Below are positions 41,187 to 52,911 of a DNA stretch of 64,000 nucleotides, piece by piece. The position numbers and the translations under genes are program-made. The notes below the pieces were generated by a model. It did not search any database and was not told the DNA's origin. It saw only the letters and a program-made list of their open reading frames with translations. This stretch comes from JANOAR01 sp031411235. GTDB lineage: Bacteria; Verrucomicrobiota; Verrucomicrobiia; Verrucomicrobiales; Verrucomicrobiaceae. Every line of letters begins with the position of its first letter. Position 1 is the first letter of the stretch. Location: the NCBI GenBank assembly GCA_031411235.1, contig JANOAR010000084.1:11831-75830 (forward strand), written 5' to 3'.

Positions 41187-41500
41187 ACACCGAAGGTGTT
41201 GCGGAATTAAGCCCAGGGTTGCCCTGGCGAGCCTCGGCGAGCTGGGGCTACCCTGGGTACGGCGCAAAACAAAAGTGCGCGAACCCAAGAGACGTCTGGG
41301 TCTGGCGCTCACCAGAAGCGCCCTCGGCTAGCAGCGCCAGCCGCAGGCATCGCTCGGGGTGCGGCGCATCTGGGTACCACGGATGCTGGCGATGTCGTGG
41401 GTTCGCGCGTCTCGCCTTCGCAGCGTACCCAGGGTAGCCTGCAACTCGTTAAGGCTCGTCTCCGGCAACCCTGGGCTTAAAGCCACAACACCGTTGGTGT
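41187..41500. repeat. 314-bp palindromic repeat element
   Basis: The left arm 41187-41287 and right arm 41398-41500 are imperfect reverse complements over about 100 bases. Shared blocks, read in the left-arm direction, are TTAAGCCCAGGGTTGCC, CGAGCC, GGCTACCCTGGGTACG and GCGCGAACCCA. The middle 110 bases have their own small hairpins (for example GGCGCT ... AGCGCC). The element lies alone in the 540-bp gap 41082-41621; nothing else was found there. It looks like two opposed copies of an interspersed repeat or a structured RNA. Confidence 0.75.
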
Positions 41501-41621
41501 TGGGAGGCCGATACGATCACAGGTTTCGCAAAGTATAAGCGACACACTGCCGAATGGGTCAGCGCCACACGGTGGGGATTAACCCCATACCCATCCTCCG
41601 GAATGCGAGCGAGGCTCAACC

Positions 41622-41807
41622 ATGCCTGCGACTCCATCAGCAACGAAAGATCCCATCTGCGGTATGAGCGTGGATGAGGCCACGGCTCTCCACGCAGAGC
41701 GTGAAGGTGAGACCTTCTACTTTTGCAGCGAGCAATGCCGTCAAAAATTTCTAACCACGCCTGCCGAGGCTAATCCCGATGGTAAGTCCGGCGGCAGCAG
41801 TGGATGA
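41622..41807 (+). CDS. Small YHS-domain metal-binding protein
   Basis: The 61-residue protein is essentially one YHS domain: DPICGMSVD, then EREGETFYFCSEQCRQKF, with the Cys-Gly-Met and Cys-x-x-x-Cys residues that bind copper or other soft metals. No signal peptide is visible, so it is probably cytoplasmic. It opens the metal-resistance island on the plus strand and is followed by a Cys-rich exported peptide. YHS domains occur in copper ATPases and in stand-alone chaperone-like proteins; a copper-binding role is inferred. The C-terminal tail is Gly/Ser-rich. Confidence 0.85.
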   Translation: MPATPSATKDPICGMSVDEATALHAEREGETFYFCSEQCRQKFLTTPAEANPDGKSGGSSG

Positions 41808-41924
41808 CTCCCGCTGCACAATGGATGCGGACTCGATAGCCTCTCGTTCGTATGACATTACACGGTTTGACTTCCCTACTTCGTGAATAACCTTGGCCGC
41901 ACGGCGTCACACGCTACCCATTCC

Positions 41925-42287
41925 ATGACTCTGCTCCGCACCATCATCCTCAATATCGCACTTCTGGTGCAGGCGTTGCCTGTGTCATGGAGTGCGCAGG
42001 GAGAGGTGGAAACGGAGTGTGCGATGTCGTGCTGTGCTGCCGCAAAGGTGACGTGCTGTTGCGTGAAGACTCCCGTCGCCCCGGCGCTGCCTTCCCCTGC
42101 GAGCACGCCTCCGGCAACGGGTCGCGAGATCGTCCCTGCGGTGATGTGGACTGCCTGGGTGGCGGAAGCACCCCTGCTGCCACTTGATCCATTCATGGAA
42201 ATAGCCACGGCCCGGTTTGATGACCGATGTGCCGACTCCCCGCCGCATGTGCGGCTGCCGGTGTTGTTTTGCTGCTTCCTGATCTGA
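41925..42287 (+). CDS. Small exported Cys-rich protein of the metal island
   Basis: The 120-residue protein starts at 41925 with a signal peptide (MTLLRTIILNIALLVQALPVSWSAQG), then a compact Cys cluster (ECAMSCCAAAKVTCCCV, six Cys) suited to binding copper, then a Pro/Ala linker. It ends in LFCCFLI. I do not recognise a named family. Similar short Cys-rich exported proteins appear beside copper oxidases. Position 102 bases before the multicopper oxidase gene supports a copper-related role; that is inference. Confidence 0.65.
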   Translation: MTLLRTIILNIALLVQALPVSWSAQGEVETECAMSCCAAAKVTCCCVKTPVAPALPSPASTPPATGREIVPAVMWTAWVAEAPLLPLDPFMEIATARFDDRCADSPPHVRLPVLFCCFLI

Positions 42288-42389
42288 GTCGGCGTCTCTG
42301 ACAGACGTTTTGTGCCCATGACTTGCCGTCCCTATGATGGACTTGGCGTGCATGGGCAGGTTTTGCGAAAATTCAATGACTCTGATTCT

Positions 42390-44480
42390 ATGCGCTCATC
42401 TCTACTTCTTGCAGCCTTGCTGCTGCCCGCCGCTGCGTTTGCCTGCGACCACTGCAAAAAGAAAACCATCACTGGCCCGGTGGTGGAATACGATCTCCAC
42501 ATCGCCGAGCAAATTGTAAGCCCGGCTGGTAAGCCCGTGCGCGGCCTGACCATCAATGGCGGCATCCCTGGGCCGACGCTGCGGTTCCGCGAAGGCGACT
42601 TCGCTCGCATCCGCGTCCACAACGAACTCAAGCATGAAACGACCTCCACGCACTGGCACGGGGTGCTCTTGCCCAACGAAATGGATGGCGTGCCGCATGT
42701 GACCACGCCACCGATCCAGCCGGGGCAGACGCATACGTTTGAGTTCGAGCTGCGGCACAGCGGCACGTACTGGTATCACTCGCACACCCATCTTCAGGAG
42801 CAGAGCGGGGTGTATGGCTCCATCGTCGTCTTGCCTCGCGCCGGTGAGCCTGTGAAGGCCGACCGCGAGCAGGTGTTATTGCTCTCCGACTGGACGAATA
42901 CAGACCCACGCGAGGTGATGCGGATGCTGATGCGCGGTAGTGATTACTTCGGCCTCATGCGGCGCAATGCACAGTCCATCCTCGGTGCTGCGCAGCGGGG
43001 GAAGCTGAAGGAATACTTCCGGCGTGAGTGGGATCGAATGATGCCGATGGATCTCTCCGACGTGGGCTACCATGCCTTTCTGATCAACGGCCAACGCAGC
43101 ACTCAGATCGCAGGCCAGCCTGGTGAGCGCGTGCGTCTGCGCCTGATCAATGCCTCGGCGGCAACTTATTTTTACCTGCACTCATCGGCAGGCCCGATGA
43201 CCCTCGTCGCTGCCGATGGGCCGCCTGTGCAGCCGGTCAAAGTGAACCGCTTCCTGATGGCGATTGCCGAGACGTATGATGTGATCATCACCATACCCGC
43301 GAGCGGCCAATATGAGCTGCGTGCCACGACGCAGGATGGCAGCGGCCATGCCTCGGCTTTCTTTGGCTCGGGCACGCCCCACCCTGCTAGCGATCCGCCA
43401 AAGCCGAATCTCTATGAGATGGACGAGATGCTGACTCTCGCCTTGGAGGAGCAGGAGGACGACCCACGTGCCTCGCTGAATCTGCCCCGGCCCGGCTCCC
43501 CCTACCGAGTGCTGCGCGCCCCACAGGACACGAGTCTCCCAGCGAAACTACCCCGCCGAAAAATCACGATGCACCTCACGGGCGATATGAATCGCTACAT
43601 CTGGTCTTTCGATGGCAAGACCATCGCGCAGGAGCCCTACGTCATGATCAAGAAAGGCGAGATCATCGAACTCGAACTGGTGAACGACACCATGATGCAT
43701 CACCCCATTCATCTGCATGGCCACTTCTTTCGCCTGCTCATGGGCCAGGGTGCGCACTCACCGCTGAAGCACACGGTGGATGTGCCGCCCATGAGCAAAC
43801 GTACCGTTGAGTTTGAAGCCAACGAACGTCACGACTGGATGTTCCACTGCCACATCCTCTATCACATGATGGCTGGCATGGCCCGCGTGTTCCGGTATGA
43901 GGATGAGGCCAAACCCATGCCACAGCAGGTGGCGCACTCGCAGCAGCAGAGCCTGCAACACGCCGCTGGCCTCGGCGAGCATGGCCATGACATGGCTTAC
44001 GCTTGGGGTGCGGCCTCCCTCCAGTCGCACATGAGCGAAGGGCTCATCACGCTGATGAATCCGAAGAACGATGGGCTACTCCGCTGGGAAGTCGGCTGGC
44101 AGGGCATGGACGACGCTGAATACGAGGTGGATGCGCTCTACCAGCGCTACTTCAACGCCAACTTCCAAGCCTTCGTGGGCGCACGGCTCACCAATGACCC
44201 CGATGCCGAGGATCGCGCGATCATCGGTATCAATTACCGCCTGCCGCTGTTCGTCTGGGCCAATGTGAGCCTCGATAGCGAAGGCGATGCACGCCTCACG
44301 CTCGCCAAGCGCTTCCAGCTCACCCCGCGCCTCGGTGTCTGGGGGGCGGTGGAATATGACACCAACACCCGCTGGGAGTGGACTGCTGGTGCCGACTACA
44401 CCCTCACGCGCACCCTTTCGCTCACCGCCCAGTATCACTCGCAGTACGGCCTCGGTGCCGGGCTGCTGTTCCGCTTTTGA
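42390..44480 (+). CDS. copA: CopA-type multicopper oxidase fused to a CopB-like outer-membrane barrel
   Basis: The start at 42390 gives a signal peptide (MRSSLLLAALLLPAAAFA) and the mature protein begins CDHC. Residues about 25-505 are a three-domain multicopper oxidase with all copper motifs: HWHG (88-91), WYHSHTH (128-134), HPIHLHGH (438-445) and HCHILYHMMAGM (486-497). After a His/Gln-rich linker (505-540), about 150 residues form beta strands like the CopB barrel (WEVGWQG, YFNANFQAFVGARL, DRAIIGINYRLPLFVWANVSLD, LTPRLGVWGAVEYDT) and end in LLFRF. CopA and CopB are normally separate proteins. The fusion would tether the copper oxidase to the outer membrane. Strong family match, novel architecture. 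Confidence 0.9.
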   Translation: MRSSLLLAALLLPAAAFACDHCKKKTITGPVVEYDLHIAEQIVSPAGKPVRGLTINGGIPGPTLRFREGDFARIRVHNELKHETTSTHWHGVLLPNEMDGVPHVTTPPIQPGQTHTFEFELRHSGTYWYHSHTHLQEQSGVYGSIVVLPRAGEPVKADREQVLLLSDWTNTDPREVMRMLMRGSDYFGLMRRNAQSILGAAQRGKLKEYFRREWDRMMPMDLSDVGYHAFLINGQRSTQIAGQPGERVRLRLINASAATYFYLHSSAGPMTLVAADGPPVQPVKVNRFLMAIAETYDVIITIPASGQYELRATTQDGSGHASAFFGSGTPHPASDPPKPNLYEMDEMLTLALEEQEDDPRASLNLPRPGSPYRVLRAPQDTSLPAKLPRRKITMHLTGDMNRYIWSFDGKTIAQEPYVMIKKGEIIELELVNDTMMHHPIHLHGHFFRLLMGQGAHSPLKHTVDVPPMSKRTVEFEANERHDWMFHCHILYHMMAGMARVFRYEDEAKPMPQQVAHSQQQSLQHAAGLGEHGHDMAYAWGAASLQSHMSEGLITLMNPKNDGLLRWEVGWQGMDDAEYEVDALYQRYFNANFQAFVGARLTNDPDAEDRAIIGINYRLPLFVWANVSLDSEGDARLTLAKRFQLTPRLGVWGAVEYDTNTRWEWTAGADYTLTRTLSLTAQYHSQYGLGAGLLFRF

Positions 44481-44527
44481 TGACGCACGTCATCACTACA
44501 AAACCCAAACCAAACAAACATATCAAT

Positions 44528-44764
44528 ATGAAAACGAAACTCGCTACCCTCATCACCACTGCCTTGTTAGCCCTCAGCCTCAGCGCTGCGGACGTGAAGC
44601 CCTATCCGCTCAAAACTTGCCTCGTCAGCGGCAACGACCTCGACAGCATGGGCGGCCCCATCACCAAGGTTTACGAGGGCCAGGAGATCAGATTCTGCTG
44701 TAAGCCCTGCATCAAGAAATACGAGGCCAATCCGGCCAAGTATTTGTCGAAGCTGCCAAAGTAA
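44528..44764 (+). CDS. Small exported TRASH/YHS-like metal-binding protein
   Basis: The start at 44528 gives a signal peptide (MKTKLATLITTALLALSLSAAD) and a 78-residue protein. The mature part has CLVSGNDLDSMGGP and IRFCCKPCIKKYEANPAKYLSKL, that is the Cys...CCxxC pattern of TRASH/YHS-type domains, which bind copper or other soft metals. It follows the copA fusion by 47 bases and is closed by a strong stem-loop 13 bases after the stop. It is likely periplasmic, a buffer or chaperone for copper. The family match is good, the exact metal inferred. Confidence 0.85.
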   Translation: MKTKLATLITTALLALSLSAADVKPYPLKTCLVSGNDLDSMGGPITKVYEGQEIRFCCKPCIKKYEANPAKYLSKLPK

Positions 44765-44777
44765 ACCACAGGCATCC

Positions 44778-44814
44778 CTCTCGTGCAGGCTTCTCGCGAA
44801 GTCCTGCACGGGAG
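44778..44814. terminator. Strong stem-loop after the TRASH-like gene
   Basis: CTCTCGTGCAGG (44778-44789) pairs with CCTGCACGGGAG (44803-44814) with one G-T pair, and the loop itself can pair (CTTC/GAAG around TCGC). It has no T-tract. The rest of the 335-bp gap 44765-45099 holds nothing I can support. Confidence 0.6.
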
Positions 44815-45099
44815 ATCGCCCCACAAACGCTAGCTTCATGAGTTCCTAGGGCCACTGCGTTAAACAAGCCTAACTCAAGGTAAAGAGCCCTCGCGCTCAT
44901 AGACCAGCCAAGCGCCGCTTTTGCTAGGCTAATGAGTCCACGGCCCATCACAAAGCCCTGCCAAAGCCCCAGTGGTGCGGTAGCCAAGTCCCACCCGTTA
45001 GCCCTCGCCAAGCAGCACGTTTTTCGCGTGGTCTTACCAGCACAGCTTTGCCTGCAAAAAGCCTTGCGCAAAAAAGCAACACCCGCACAGTCCGCACCC

Positions 45100-45627
45100 A
45101 TGAACTCGGCTGCCACCACCACTCGCTCGCGCTTTGCCGCGTGGCTGTTGTTGCTGGTGTATGGGCTGAGTCTTCCTGGTGTCGCTCCCGTAGCATTGGC
45201 CTCATTAGCCGTCATCAGCAGCGGTCATAATGTGGAAGTTGTTTTCAAGAACGGTCATCTGGATGTCGTGATGCATCACCACGATGATGATGATCATCAC
45301 CACGATGATGCAGATGACCCCGACGACGATGTGGCTGACCACCACGATCAAGCTTCTGATGGGCTGACGAAGCTCATGGCTGGCATCACCGCACACGATC
45401 ACGATGAGGATCATGTGCTGCACTTCGCCACTAGCGACGAGGTGCTTCGCTTCAACAGCTCGTCCTTGAATGTACCCCTTGTGACTGCGGCATATGTGCC
45501 GTGGCAAGGCATCTCCTTCCCTCCTGAATGGCCTGCTCGCAACGCGATGCCGCGCCATGCGGCACGACCGCCACCACTGGCATCCATGGGGATGTTATGC
45601 CTGCGAACGACGGTTCTTCTCGTTTGA
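45100..45627 (+). CDS. Exported His/Asp-rich metal-binding protein of the metal island
   Basis: I place the start at 45100 (MNSAATTTRSRFAAWLLLLVYGLSLPG), giving one N-terminal membrane segment or signal peptide; the open frame begins further up without such a leader. The 175-residue protein has a dense His/Asp cluster (HHHDDDDHHHDDADDPDDD, then DHHDQ and HDHDEDH), a classic sink for Ni, Co, Zn or Cu. The C-terminal part ends RTTVLLV after a Pro-rich stretch, a tail I recall as common in small proteins that precede czc/cus operons. It lies 127 bases before czcC. Likely a periplasmic metal buffer; the function is inferred. Confidence 0.75.
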   Translation: MNSAATTTRSRFAAWLLLLVYGLSLPGVAPVALASLAVISSGHNVEVVFKNGHLDVVMHHHDDDDHHHDDADDPDDDVADHHDQASDGLTKLMAGITAHDHDEDHVLHFATSDEVLRFNSSSLNVPLVTAAYVPWQGISFPPEWPARNAMPRHAARPPPLASMGMLCLRTTVLLV

Positions 45628-45754
45628 TTCGCTTTCCTGCCTGACCTGCGCGGCGCTGCCCTGATGCAGCGTGTTTGTGCGGGTCTTTTTGTGCCCTGAC
45701 CACCCGGTTTTGCCGGGCTTGGTTGTCCTGAAACCTTCACTCAAACATAGACCC

Positions 45755-47041
45755 ATGCGCATTCACCCCTTTCTACTTCTGACCTCATGCCTGATGGCAT
45801 CCTTTTCTTCCGCTCACGCCGAGAATTCCACCCCCCCGGCTAAAACCACGGGCACCCTCAGCCTCCGCCAGGCGGTAGCGCTGGCGCTGGTGCAACATCC
45901 CGATTTGGCACCCTACTCCAAGGACCTTCGCATCGCAGACGCCCAGAAACTCCAAGCGGGTCTGCGGGTGAATCCTGAGATCGGATTCACGTTGGAGGAT
46001 GCGCCCGGCAGCGGCGATTACACCAGCTTCGACCGCGCCCAGCACACCCTGCAACTGAGCCAGCTCTTTGAACTCGGCAACAAGCGTGCCGCGCGAGTTC
46101 GCGCAGCGGCGACGCAGCATCAGATCGTGCAATGGGACTACGAGGCGAAGCGGCTGGAGATCGCGGCCACGACGCTGGCGGCTTTCGTGGATGTGCTGGC
46201 GGAGCAGCGCCGTGTGGTGCAGGCGAATGAAGCCGTGACGCTGGCGGAAAAGTTCGCGCCAGCGGCGAAGAAGCGGGTCGATGCCGGACGCGCCTCGCCT
46301 GTGGAGGTGACACGGGCCAACGTCGTGACCGCGTCGGCCAAGCTTGCCGTCGAGCAGCAGAAGGGGCAGCTCGCCGTGGCGCGCAAGCGTCTCGCCGCGC
46401 TCTGGGGCAGTGCGACACCGCAATTCTCCGAAGCGGTGGGCGACATTGATCAGGTGCGCGACCTGCCCACCCTCGCCACCGCGACGAGCCGACTGGCGGG
46501 GAACCCGCTGCTTGCGCGACGCGGTTCCGACGTGGCAGCTCGCGAGGCCGCGCTTGCGGTCGAACAGTCCAAGGTGCGTCCTGACCTGACGGTGAGCGCG
46601 GGCATCCGTCATTTTAACGAGAGCAAGGATGTGGCGGCGGTGATTGGCTTCTCCCTGCCCTGGCCGTTGTTTAACAAGAACCAAGGCGGCATCGCCAAGG
46701 CCCAGGCAGAGGTGGACAAAGCCCAGGACTTGCACGCCGCCACCAACGTCAGGCTGAAGACCGCGCTCGCCATCGCCTATGAGCAGATGGAAAACGCGAA
46801 GAGCCAGATCACCACCTATCGGGAATCCGTGATGCCGCAGGTGGAGGAAGCCTACAAGCTCACCAACGAAGGCTACGAGAACGGACGCTTCGGCTACCTC
46901 GAAGTCCTCGATGCCAGCCGCACGCTCGCGGAGTCGCGGCAGCAATCTCTCGAAGCCCTCATTCGCTACCACAAGGCCGTGGCGGAAATCGAAGGTCTCA
47001 CCGGCCAGGCCCTTCCCGGCACCAAAGCATCCACGAAATAA
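45755..47041 (+). CDS. czcC: CzcC/CusC-type outer-membrane efflux factor (TolC family)
   Basis: The start at 45755 (MRIHPFLLLTSCLMASFSSAHA) gives a signal peptide and a 428-residue protein. Two outer-membrane-efflux repeats of helical coiled coils are visible: LSLRQAVALALVQHPDLAPYSKDLRIADAQKLQAGLRVNPEIGF at the start and the second copy near AREAALAVEQSKVRPDLTVSAGIRHF, ending with NEGYENGRFGYLEVLDASRTLAESRQQ. It forms the channel from periplasm to outside in a tripartite metal pump with CzcB and CzcA. Only 6 bases separate it from czcB, and 12 more lie before czcA, so the three form one operon. Confidence 0.92.
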   Translation: MRIHPFLLLTSCLMASFSSAHAENSTPPAKTTGTLSLRQAVALALVQHPDLAPYSKDLRIADAQKLQAGLRVNPEIGFTLEDAPGSGDYTSFDRAQHTLQLSQLFELGNKRAARVRAAATQHQIVQWDYEAKRLEIAATTLAAFVDVLAEQRRVVQANEAVTLAEKFAPAAKKRVDAGRASPVEVTRANVVTASAKLAVEQQKGQLAVARKRLAALWGSATPQFSEAVGDIDQVRDLPTLATATSRLAGNPLLARRGSDVAAREAALAVEQSKVRPDLTVSAGIRHFNESKDVAAVIGFSLPWPLFNKNQGGIAKAQAEVDKAQDLHAATNVRLKTALAIAYEQMENAKSQITTYRESVMPQVEEAYKLTNEGYENGRFGYLEVLDASRTLAESRQQSLEALIRYHKAVAEIEGLTGQALPGTKASTK

Positions 47042-47047
47042 CCCACC

Positions 47048-48313
47048 ATGAACATTGTCATCAAACTCATCGCCTTCCTTGCCCTCGTTGCAGGAGGCTA
47101 CTTCGCCGCCGTCAAAATCCTCAAGACTGAGCCGCATCAAGCGGCGGGCGGGGAGGGCGGACACGGTGCCGCACCCACCGCTGATTATGAGAAGGGGCCG
47201 CACGGTGGGCGGCTGCTGCGTGACGGCGACTTCGCGCTCGAAATCACCATCTACGAGCCGGAAATTCCGCCGCAGTCCCGTGTCTTTCCCTTCGTGAACG
47301 ACAAGCCGATTGACCCGGATTTGGTGAAGCTGAATGTGGAGTTTCATCGCTTCGGCAAGCGCGTCGATGCCTTCACTTACAAGAAGGAAGCCGACTATCT
47401 TCAGGGCAGCCGGGTGGTGGAGGAGCCGCATTCCTTCGATGTGAAAGTCTCGGCTGAACACAACGGCAAGAAGTCGCACTGGGAATATCCATCCTACGAA
47501 GGCCGGATAGAAATACCAGCCACCGCCATCGCAACAGCGGACATCAAGATCGAAACCGCTGGCCCTGCCAAGCTGCGCACGCTGGTCGAGATGAACGGCA
47601 AAATCATCGCCGACCCCGACAAGGTGACGCACGTCTCGCCGCGTTATCCCAGCATCATCCTGGAAGCGCGCAAGAAGCTCGGCGACATGGTGGCCAAGGA
47701 CGAGGTGATTGCGGTGCTGGAGAGCAATGAGAGCCTGCGGCCCTACGAGATCAAATCCCAGATCGCCGGGCGCGTGATCAAGCGTGATGCCGTGCGCGGC
47801 GAGTCTGTCACGCCGGAGACCACGCTGTATGTGGTGGCTGATCTCAGCACCATCGCGGTGGATCTCGCAGTGCCACGCGAGGAGTTTCCCAAGCTCAAAG
47901 AAGGGCAGAAGGTCGTGATCACAGGCTCGGGGGAGGTGCAAGGCGAAGCCGTCATCACCTACCTCTCGCCCATCGGCGCGGAGAACACGCAGACCATGAT
48001 GGCGCGTGCGGAGATGGCGAATCCAGAGGTGAAGTGGCAGCCGGGTCTGTTCGTCACGGCCAAGGTCGTGGTGGAGGAAACTGAGGTGCCTGTTGCCGTG
48101 AAGGAAAGCGCCTTGCAGACCTTCCGCGACTGGACCGTCGTGTTCATGAACGACGGCACCTTGTTTGAGATCGCCATCCTGGAACTTGGCCGCCGCGATG
48201 GCGATCTGGTGGAAGTCATCTCCGGCCTGAAAGCGGGCACCAAATACGCCACCGAGAACAGCTTCGTGGTGAAGGCCGACGTGATGAAGTCCGGCGCAAC
48301 CCACGACCATTAA
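47048..48313 (+). CDS. czcB: CzcB-type periplasmic adaptor with N-terminal HGG domain
   Basis: The 421-residue protein has one membrane helix (about 4-22) and then an HGG domain at about 51-152 (GPHGGRLL, FALEITIYE, IPPQSRVFPF, EEPHSF), typical of heavy-metal adaptors. The barrel-sandwich hybrid follows (RTLVEMNGKIIADPDKVTHVSPRYPSII ... YEIKSQIAGRVIKRDAVRGESVTPETTLYVVADLSTI), then the beta-barrel and membrane-proximal parts. The C-terminus ends in HDH. It bridges CzcA and CzcC and may pass metal to the pump. The HGG domain has a look-alike inside the RcnA-like gene at 52912. Confidence 0.93.
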   Translation: MNIVIKLIAFLALVAGGYFAAVKILKTEPHQAAGGEGGHGAAPTADYEKGPHGGRLLRDGDFALEITIYEPEIPPQSRVFPFVNDKPIDPDLVKLNVEFHRFGKRVDAFTYKKEADYLQGSRVVEEPHSFDVKVSAEHNGKKSHWEYPSYEGRIEIPATAIATADIKIETAGPAKLRTLVEMNGKIIADPDKVTHVSPRYPSIILEARKKLGDMVAKDEVIAVLESNESLRPYEIKSQIAGRVIKRDAVRGESVTPETTLYVVADLSTIAVDLAVPREEFPKLKEGQKVVITGSGEVQGEAVITYLSPIGAENTQTMMARAEMANPEVKWQPGLFVTAKVVVEETEVPVAVKESALQTFRDWTVVFMNDGTLFEIAILELGRRDGDLVEVISGLKAGTKYATENSFVVKADVMKSGATHDH

Positions 48314-48325
48314 CCAGAAAAAGCC

Positions 48326-51520
<3,195 letters not shown>

Positions 51521-51543
51521 CTCAACATCCCAATTCCTAATCC

Positions 51544-52311
51544 ATGAAACGGATCACCTTTATTCTCGCCAACCTTTTACTCAGCCTCACCGCGTCCGCC
51601 CACGGCATTTCCGATGCTGACAAGCAGGGCATCCTGGAGGGGGGCAATCTTGAATACATCAAGCTGGGAGCCACCCACATGCTCAGCGGCTACGACCATT
51701 TGTTGTTCCTGTTCGGGGTAATTTTTTTTCTCACGAAGTTCAAGGACATCGTGAAATTCATCACCGCGTTCACCTTGGGCCACTGCATCACCCTTGTGTT
51801 CGCCACGCTGCTGCACATCAAGGCGAACTTCTATCTCATTGATGCCGTCATTGCGCTGACCGTCTGCTACAAGGCGTTCGACAACCTCGACGGTTTCAGG
51901 AAATACATCGGGGTTCAATCACCCAACCTGCTCGCCGCCGTCTTTCTATTCGGGCTCATCCACGGCTTTGGTCTTTCGACGCGCCTGCAACAACTGCCGC
52001 TCGGTCAAGATGGCCTCGTGTTGCGGATCTTGTCGTTCAACGTGGGTGTCGAGGTGGGGCAGATTCTAGCGCTCGCAGGCATGGGGCTGATCCTGTCGCA
52101 ATGGCGGAAAAGCCCGTCCTTCCTCCAGTTCAGCAAGGCGGCCAACGTCTTGCTCATGTCCGCCGGGCTGCTCCTGCTGCTGATGCAATTGCACGGCTAC
52201 CAGCACACGCGCTTTGCCGACGATTTCCCTCTTAACGCCGACGAGCACTTTCAAATCCATGAAGCCATGGACACCAATCGCGATCTCGAAACTAAAGCTG
52301 CCACCGAGTAG
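51544..52311 (+). CDS. HupE/UreJ-type metal permease
   Basis: The 255-residue protein has a signal peptide or first helix (MKRITFILANLLLSLTASAHG) and five to six further helices. HupE/UreJ_2 motifs are GYDHLLFLFGVIFFL, FTLGHCITLVFA and LIHGFGLSTRLQQLPLG, in which the Asp-His, Gly-His and His-Gly pairs are family-typical metal-contact residues. These permeases take up or release nickel, cobalt or related metals. It follows czcA by 23 bases and precedes a small helical periplasmic protein. The hydrophilic tail (ADEHFQIHEAMD) is extra. Direction of transport is not clear. Confidence 0.88.
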   Translation: MKRITFILANLLLSLTASAHGISDADKQGILEGGNLEYIKLGATHMLSGYDHLLFLFGVIFFLTKFKDIVKFITAFTLGHCITLVFATLLHIKANFYLIDAVIALTVCYKAFDNLDGFRKYIGVQSPNLLAAVFLFGLIHGFGLSTRLQQLPLGQDGLVLRILSFNVGVEVGQILALAGMGLILSQWRKSPSFLQFSKAANVLLMSAGLLLLLMQLHGYQHTRFADDFPLNADEHFQIHEAMDTNRDLETKAATE

Positions 52312-52400
52312 AGGCCACCAATCGCGATCACCTTCTTGGCCGGGAAACCGGCAAGCCAGACAAACAACAGAACACAACCCAAACAGAGCAGAACACGACT

Positions 52401-52826
52401 ATGAAAACAACCATGCTAGCCGCGATGAGCCTATTCGCCTTCATCGCTATCACCCCTGGCCACTCCTTCGCCAAAGAAGGCGGCGGTGCTGGGCACAGCC
52501 ACTTCATCAAAATTCCTGAGACCACCGAGGGGATTTGGACAGAGATCGGCAACCAGCAGAAGAAGCTGGCCGCCGTCGTGGCCAAGAACGATCTGGCTGA
52601 AGCGCATGACCACGGCTATGCGATTCGCGATCTCGTGCGGGCGCTGCCCGACAAGGTCTCGGCCGAAAGCAAGGCCAAAGCAGAAACTGCCGCTGTGGAG
52701 ATTGCCAAAATCGCCGCTGCCATCGACAAATCTGGTGCCGCAAAGGCGCAGAAGGCCACGGAGACGAACGTGGAAAAAATGACAACGGCAATCACTGCGC
52801 TGCAAGCCGCCTTGAAGACGAAGTAA
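52401..52826 (+). CDS. Small exported helical protein of the metal island
   Basis: The 141-residue protein has a signal peptide (MKTTMLAAMSLFAFIAITPGHSFA) and a short Gly/His linker (GGGAGHSHFIKI). The rest is predicted as alpha-helical with repeated Ala-Lys-Thr patterns and the stretch AEAHDHGYAIRDLVRALPDKV carrying a His-Asp-His. It resembles small periplasmic proteins seen beside czc genes, possibly a four-helix bundle that binds metal. I do not recognise a named family. A clean 12-bp stem-loop ends the gene. It stands between the HupE- and RcnA-like genes. Confidence 0.7.
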   Translation: MKTTMLAAMSLFAFIAITPGHSFAKEGGGAGHSHFIKIPETTEGIWTEIGNQQKKLAAVVAKNDLAEAHDHGYAIRDLVRALPDKVSAESKAKAETAAVEIAKIAAAIDKSGAAKAQKATETNVEKMTTAITALQAALKTK

Positions 52827-52840
52827 GCGCCGAAGGCTGC

Positions 52841-52868
52841 CCCAGCCGACTGGATGCAGTCGGCTGGG
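52841..52868. terminator. Perfect 12-bp stem-loop after the small helical gene
   Basis: CCCAGCCGACTG (52841-52852) pairs exactly with CAGTCGGCTGGG (52857-52868) around GATG. It lies 14 bases after the stop at 52826 and 43 bases before the RcnA-like gene. No T-tract follows, so termination may be Rho-assisted, or the hairpin may protect RNA ends. Confidence 0.65.
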
Positions 52869-52911
52869 CGGGCCAGAGTTTCATGCAGCTAACCATTCAA
52901 TCACGTCATTC

